Shown: positions 58,346 through 64,000 of the stretch, piece after piece | How positions within the stretch are numbered: the first letter of the stretch is position 1 | How the letters are laid out: each line of letters begins with the position of its first letter | Assembly: GCA_963693085.1 (NCBI GenBank) | Contig: OY856409.1 | Span: 663,801,591 to 663,865,590 of the forward strand | Length of the DNA: 64,000 bases | Direction: 5' to 3' | DNA from: Alisma plantago-aquatica | Taxonomy: Eukaryota; Streptophyta; Magnoliopsida; Alismatales; Alismataceae | Translations under genes and position numbers: made by a program | The notes under the pieces: generated by a model | Told to the model about the DNA's origin: nothing | Database searches by the model: none | Seen by the model: only the letters and a program-made list of their open reading frames with translations

Positions 58346-60902
58346 CAAATCCATCTCTCTTCAATTTATCAACAAACAAAAAATGACAAACATATTGCAA
58401 CTACTGTATATTGACTAAATGAGCTCAGTGAGAACTAAGTACATGTATTTCACCTCTCTCCTCTCCTATTTCACAAACCAATCATGTTTGAATTATTGGG
58501 CATACAAACTTCAAATATAAGGAATAGAATGTACAATCAATCCATACAACTTTCATAGAGCTCCGGGTAAACAATTTCATGATGGTAACAATAAAGAATG
58601 ACTAGGTTTGTTGTTTTACCTTCATGCATTCAATCTCATATGTCAAAACGCACTAAGTAACCCAAATGGCTATGGGTGATATGAGCTAGGTTTGATGATT
58701 CCTAGCTCAATGGGCATGCAAAAGGAAGAAAGGGGTTGTGGTAAGAGATTGGAGTGCTACATATGAGCACTCATCATTTATTTATTCAGATTTTATTACA
58801 TAAGAGCATCTTTTATTTTATTTTTCTTATTCTTTGTCGTTGGTGTAGGTAGGGCACATGTTGGTGAGAGTGAAGTGGGGATATATAGATATGTCCACCC
58901 CAAACTTTTGGATGGTGGCCAAGACTGAATATGTTCTCTTTGGAATCTTTTCATGAGGTAGAGAGATAAGGAATGGTGAAAGAAAAGTGAGTCAAAGAGG
59001 GGTAACTAGTGTGAGTTTCAGCATGAGTTCTCCTTCATGAAAATTACTCAAACAATTTCATCAAGCAATGACAAACCACACGAACGAAAATATGAAATGA
59101 CATTTTTATCATGAGATCGACAAATCCTAAGCATTTGTGTCTTACTTAAATCACAATTCAACCAAGCGATTCACAAGCATGGAAGAGGTGATTCACATGT
59201 AAGAAGTCAAGAAATGGGACCATTTAGCAATAGATCATGATAATGTATCATGCATTAATCAAAGGTCAACATTTTCAAATCAAGAAGTAGAGATTAAGTC
59301 AAAGCATGCTTTTAGGCAAAATATTCTAAATTTGGGAACAATGGCCAAAATAGTGCCAAATTGCCTTCAAGCACATCTAATCCTTCATTATGAAACATAA
59401 AGCAATGAGGAAGCAAGTTCTATCTCCAAACATGAAGAAATTACAAAAATCTACATGGAATTCAATAAAAAGAGAAAAAAATGAAAAAGAATGTAAAAAT
59501 TCAAGGAAATAAACTGCATGATATGCATGTATTCAAAGTAAGAAAAATCTAATCTAGATATCAAAAGTATACTGACAATAGCTAATGGGTGAAATGAAGG
59601 CATACCTCCCTACCGCTCCAAACTTTTGAATCATGCTATCCTCTACATGACACTAAAGTATATGAATGATAGGGTATATGACCATTCTTGATGTGGTGGC
59701 TCTGGTGGTTATCCTCCCTATGTTGGGGGTATTGGTAGTAGTTTCCCCAGTAGTCTGCGTGTAGAGTCGGGTAAGTTTCCTGATGACTGGATAGTCTACC
59801 CTAACAATCTCCACCCACCCCCGATTGGGGGTTCCTATGCACTTGCATGTTGTGAAAGTGGTTCATGTGGTTTATCTGGTGTTGCATCTATTAGTGGTTC
59901 AACCACATGACTTGTTGAGTCTGCTAAATTGCCTCCAACCATGCATGAATGGTTGACATGTCATATGCATTTGTTGGAGGTGGTTGTACACAAATTTGTC
60001 ATTCCTCTATCTCATACAATGAGGTTTCTCAAGTATATGTTACTGCTCTGGTATGCCCGTCTCTCCCTCTCCCTATGATAGATTAGATGGTGGTGCCCTA
60101 TATCCTTCTCATGGATGTCAAATTTCCTAGGAACTTCATTCTATCCTCCAACTTTGACAAAATGTCAACTGGCTCATCATCCATCTCCTCACTCTTGGTT
60201 TCTTTTCCTTTTTCCTCCTCATAGTTGTGTGACCCTGAACTTGGGTCCAAGTTTGTGGGCACCATATCAATTGGTGTGTCATCATCATCTTCTTCTTCCT
60301 CAATCAACAACCTTCATCTTGTGCATTGTTGTGTGGTACATGGCTGCGTTGAAGACATGGATTGTCTTGTCAGAGTGGGCCATGGAGGTGGGTGTGACAA
60401 TGAAGAAGCATCAACCATCTTGGCCCTTCTCTAACGAGATGGAGCATCAACTTCCAAGGAATCAATAAGATCTTCAATTTCTTTGTCTCCTCCTCTTCAC
60501 ATTGATTGTTGTACCTTGGATCTATGTGGTTACTAGAGAACGAATGAAAATAAGAGTTGTTTGTCGATGTCGAGTGTTGATAGGAGTTGGAAATTGAGTT
60601 GGACGACAACATTGTAGGGTTGTGGGGGGGAGGGGAATGTTAGTGGAGGCTTGTTTGGTGTGGACCTTGATACTCATGATGGCTTGGAAGCCACTTTGAA
60701 TCCCTTCTTGATTTCCTTTCTCATTTTCTTCATTCTTGCAAAGGATTTGGTGAAATATGGATGAAGAAATGGTGTTTGTGTCCTTCCAAAGAGTTAGGGT
60801 AGATTTATGTGATATGTGGAGAAATGGAGGTGGAGATGGACTGGAGTGAAGAGTTGGAGGTAGGAGAAGACCGATCTTCCATCATTTCACAACAAAATCC
60901 AC
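58346..60902 (-). mobile_element. Internal 3' remnant of element D
   Basis: No RT or integrase was recognised. The part at about 60880-59600 (minus strand) gives Ser/Asn/Thr-rich frames broken by stops and an acidic stretch (IEEEEDDDDTP, near 60300). It may be the end of a degenerate ORF. The part at about 59600-58346 is non-coding. The 5' portion is missing, because the LTR of element E begins at 60903. Confidence 0.5.
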
Positions 60903-62440
60903 TGGGGCAGAGAATCCTAGAGTTTAACCTTTAATGATTATCAATCACTTGTAAACAAGAAAATTGATCTAGTATAGAAGGTATCAGTCCCAAAAAATGA
61001 CATTCTTAAGCATCAATACAAACCAATTGCAATTAATAGAATGTAAATTCCATATTTGAGAGAATGGTTAAACTAGAACAAGAAAGTAAACTTGTGGAAG
61101 TAAACTAAATTACCAAAGGAAATTGAATAAGAAAGTAAAACTATATAAGCAAACTAAATGATCAAGAGTACTAGAATCAAAATAAAAGTAAACTTCCAAA
61201 AAGAAAATTTATTAAGGTTGGGTTTTAATTCAATTAATGGGAAATTCTGGAAGTCTAAGTTTCCCCACCATGAGCCTTAGTAATTATCTTAGCCACTTTT
61301 AATTCCTTTTTACATATTTTTTTATGAGGACCATGTAGACATGTTCCTTTTAGAAACATATCCCATGGATCAAACTATTTGCAGACCCAAGGTCTCAGTG
61401 TTTAGTGGGTCCTAATTCAATCATCCAAAAGTTCATATCCGAGGTCTCATCAAGAAACATGTGAGTTCTATTTGATGTTCTGGTCCACAAGTCTGAGGTC
61501 TCATCTTTATGGATCATAATGGTTGGGAAGTACAGATGATCAATTCATAATCCAAATTGTTAAATAAATAAAGATTTGTATTATATTATTTAAAAGGATT
61601 TACAACTTTCTATGACAAGCTATAGGGTTCAAGGGGCTAATCCCTATGTGCAATCAATGGAAGGACTACTCAATATCCCTCATAGAAAATAGAACAAGGA
61701 TTGGAAGAGGAGAAATCATGATGATAATAATACTCAAGAATTCCATCTCTCCTTTCCTTGTTTTGTTCTCCCAGACATGGCTTTGAGATGATAGGGGGAT
61801 GGCTAAAGAATGAGATCTTTGTTGTGGAATCCCTCCTCCTTTTATAGCATAGGAAACACCCTGGGAAACCTAGAATAGGGCCTGGTGGCGGTTGGAAATT
61901 CTTGTTGTTGAGGTGCAAGTCAATCGACTGGGATGGCTAGTTGGCCGACCAGAGTGAATCTTGTGTGATTCTTAAGTGAGAAGTTTTGACTATTTGACTT
62001 AATGATTTGGCTTTAAGGAAACCTAGTCAAATGATTCTAGGTGATTCAACCAGTTTGATCATGCAAAAGATGCCTTCCTTAATATGATAAAGTCGAGCAA
62101 CTAGATGGCCAGTGAAGCGGTTGCAAATTTTGGCTTTCTCTGATATGATACTAAGTTGAACAACTGGAGTGGGAAAGTCGACCGACTGTGCATTTGGGAT
62201 GTTCAAGGCAACCTCTTAATCTTCTATTTCTCAAGGAATTGGGGTGCATTCTTAGACTGAGATTGAAAGAATGAGAATGGATACAAAACCTACAAAATAT
62301 GAAAAACATAATAAGAAATCTAGTTATGGACCAAAAAGGTAAGGAAGTGGCAATTAATTCCTAAAATCAAGAAAAGGATAGCATAGAGTCTAGAATAAAT
62401 GACCTAAAAGATGCAACAATCATGGATGAATATGCATTCA
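60903..62440 (-). mobile_element. 3' LTR of Athila/Tat-like element E (about 1538 bp)
   Basis: On the minus strand it follows the tract CAAGTTTGAGGTATTTTTA, starts TGAATGCATATT at 62440 and ends CTCTGCCCCA at 60903. The LTR end resembles that of element D (CTCTGCA). Both borders are set from the TG/CA rule and the tract, without a second LTR or TSD. Confidence 0.6.
61841..61846 (-). promoter_or_regulatory. TATA box of element E LTR
   Basis: The minus strand reads GCTATAAAAGGAGGAGG, about 600 bases into the LTR, a normal U3 promoter position. Confidence 0.6.
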
Positions 62441-62482
62441 TAAAAATACCTCAAACTTGATCGTTGCTCGCCCTTGAGAAAC
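62441..62482 (-). other. Polypurine tract and conserved lead-in of element E
   Basis: The minus strand reads CTCAAGGGCGAGCAACGATC, then AAGTTTGAGG. The pattern ctcaaggacgagcaa...aagtttgggg is typical of Athila/Tat 3' ends; here one G of the tract has become A. Confidence 0.72.
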
Positions 62483-64000
62483 ATAAAACCATAGACACCA
62501 CCAATTTATATTGAAACCTTGTTAACCTGGCTTGCATATCACTACCTTGTCCTCAGCACCTTTCAAGGCCAAGTGACCCTGATTTCTTGGAACCATGAAA
62601 ACACAATTTTCCAACAATCCTCCTTGGAATTTGCTTTAGAACTTGCCTCCTTTCAATTCATGTAAGGAAATATATGTTACATCCCTTCTGCTAATATTAA
62701 TCTCACATATTCTTATGAGATTTTTGCACAAGAACAAGGTTTTGTTTTCTTATTTTTAGTGAATTGGGGTATGAAAATTACCCTAGGTAGAAAATGGAAT
62801 GAAGGAAGGTGTAGAAGGAGGTGGTCTCTCCTCTATCGACTTGAGATCTTTGATTTTTTTGTTGTGATTACATTGATCATATTTTTATGTCCTCTTTGAC
62901 ATCTTTTCTTGATGGTACAACCCTATTAAATTTGCGAGGGGTATGGAAGAAGTGATAGAGACAGGAAGGGGTGTGCTACCCTGAACTTGGAGTTTGGTAC
63001 ACATTTTTTGGCTTTTTGACTTTTTTTTTGCAGAGATGGAGAGGTAAGAAGGCGGTGAAAGAAGTGTATAAAGGGATGATCTTGTGCATTATCATTTTTT
63101 TCAATTGGGGTGCTTTGGGACTATTATAAAATCACTTCAAACCATTCTATAGCATGAAAAATTCTAGAAACATAACAAGTTAATTTTGCAAGTCTAACAA
63201 ATACATGTTATGTTTGGTTCCTATCTATCCATTCAGGCTTTCCAACTTTTCCAACGAACAATGTTAATTAAGGTCTTATGGGACAAGTGCATTTAAAAAA
63301 AATGGTGCTATGACAATATCACAAGGGATTCACTTCAATCAAGGGGTGGGTATATTGAATACATGTACATGAAATTACTGGTCGGCTAGACAAAGGCCAT
63401 ATCACATTCAAATAAAACAAAAGCAAACTAGAGTTACATGCAAACAAAACATAAAATTATGGATATTCTAGGAAAAAGGAAAGATAGAGGGGGTGGAAAA
63501 TGGTACATACCACCCACCTCCACCTCGAACATAGAATTTTACTAGTCTTGAGTCTGCTAGTAAGCCTAGTGGGTGGATGACAATGTGGGGGAGGGTCGGA
63601 TGAAGAGCAGGTCTCATAGTAGTCACACCTCTAATATTGGGAGTTTGGATCAGGGTAAGCCTGGTGAGCCCCTAAATGCTCGTAGAAAGACCAAGTGGGG
63701 TGTAATGGGCACTCTCAACATGACAATGCTCCTAGAAGTGCTACATAAAGTAGAGGTGGTTGAGTTGTTGGCCCTAGCACTGCTGCTCATGCTCCATGCA
63801 TTGTTGGGACTGTTGAATGTGATCCAGCTATTGTTAGATCTCATAGAACCAGTAAGGTCCCTCATGACCTTCATCCTCACTAGTGCACCTCTGAATGTAG
63901 TCTGGTGCCAAAGGGTGGGGAGGACCGGTCTCATCGTCGTTCCCCTCCAAAGAGATGCTCCTGCAATGGGCAGTGGGCTCAATGATGTCACCCTTCTGAA
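62483..64000 (-). mobile_element. Internal 3' part of element E, runs off the right edge
   Basis: The stretch at about 63990-63600 (minus strand) gives Glu/Asp/His-rich frames broken by stops (for example SISLEGNDDETGPPHPLAPD). It resembles the variable end of an Athila/Tat polyprotein more than any enzyme. About 63500-62483 is non-coding. The pol domains, if kept, lie beyond the window. Confidence 0.5.

Noticed and set aside
60098..60310. Acidic 70-codon minus-strand protein
   Set aside because: It is a fragment of low complexity inside the degenerate 3' region of element D, with no start context or homology I recognise.
1..64000. CRISPR array, operon, prophage or organelle-derived DNA
   Set aside because: No spacer-repeat pattern, prokaryotic gene organisation or plastid/mitochondrial gene was seen; the content is plant nuclear repeats plus one spliced gene.

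Overview
This is a plant nuclear window, almost certainly from a flowering plant. The evidence is one spliced eukaryotic gene for a three-FKBP-domain plus TPR immunophilin of the plant ROF/FKBP62 type, set in AT-rich DNA packed with plant LTR retrotransposons (chromovirus-type Ty3/gypsy, Athila/Tat-like gypsy, Ty1/copia, Cassandra), a tRNA-derived SINE and hairpin MITEs. I cannot name the species.

Layout. 0-3.3 kb: the primer site and LTR of a minus-strand Athila/Tat-like element that runs off the left edge, then a 1.5 kb copia solo LTR with an intact TSD. 3.3-5.6 kb: unassigned. 5.6-15.5 kb: a decayed minus-strand chromovirus (gypsy-1) with a 4.0 kb 5' LTR and a cut-down 3' LTR. 15.5-19.1 kb: unassigned. 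19.1-24.3 kb: small repeats, namely a fold-back element enclosing a short-unit array, a SINE with an 11 bp TSD, nested hairpin MITEs, a (TA)45 microsatellite beside a MITE, and a duplicated segment. 24.8-27.86 kb: the only host gene, on the minus strand, with 12 coding exons and a 571-residue product. Its promoter has a TATA box, two near-consensus heat-shock elements and two TGGGCC motifs.

29.6-35.2 kb: a GC-richer 3' portion of a minus-strand LTR element with no visible pol. Its one long broken frame joins a gag-like region to two Ulp1/C48-like protease modules, the first apparently inactive. This is the least ordinary object in the window. 35.2-56.4 kb: a nested cluster. A minus-strand copia element is split by a complete 11.5 kb plus-strand chromovirus (gypsy-2, TSD AAGAC), whose gag is itself split by a Cassandra element (5S rRNA-like LTRs, TSD CATGC). 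The copia 5' LTR is separately split by a 4.0 kb gypsy solo LTR (TSD ATATT). 56.4-64.0 kb: two successive minus-strand Athila/Tat-like 3' ends, each with internal remnant, polypurine tract and LTR.

No retroelement frame is intact, so all are annotated as pseudogenes or mobile elements. TSDs and junctions give the relative order of insertion. Similarity statements come from reading by eye, without alignment software or database searches.
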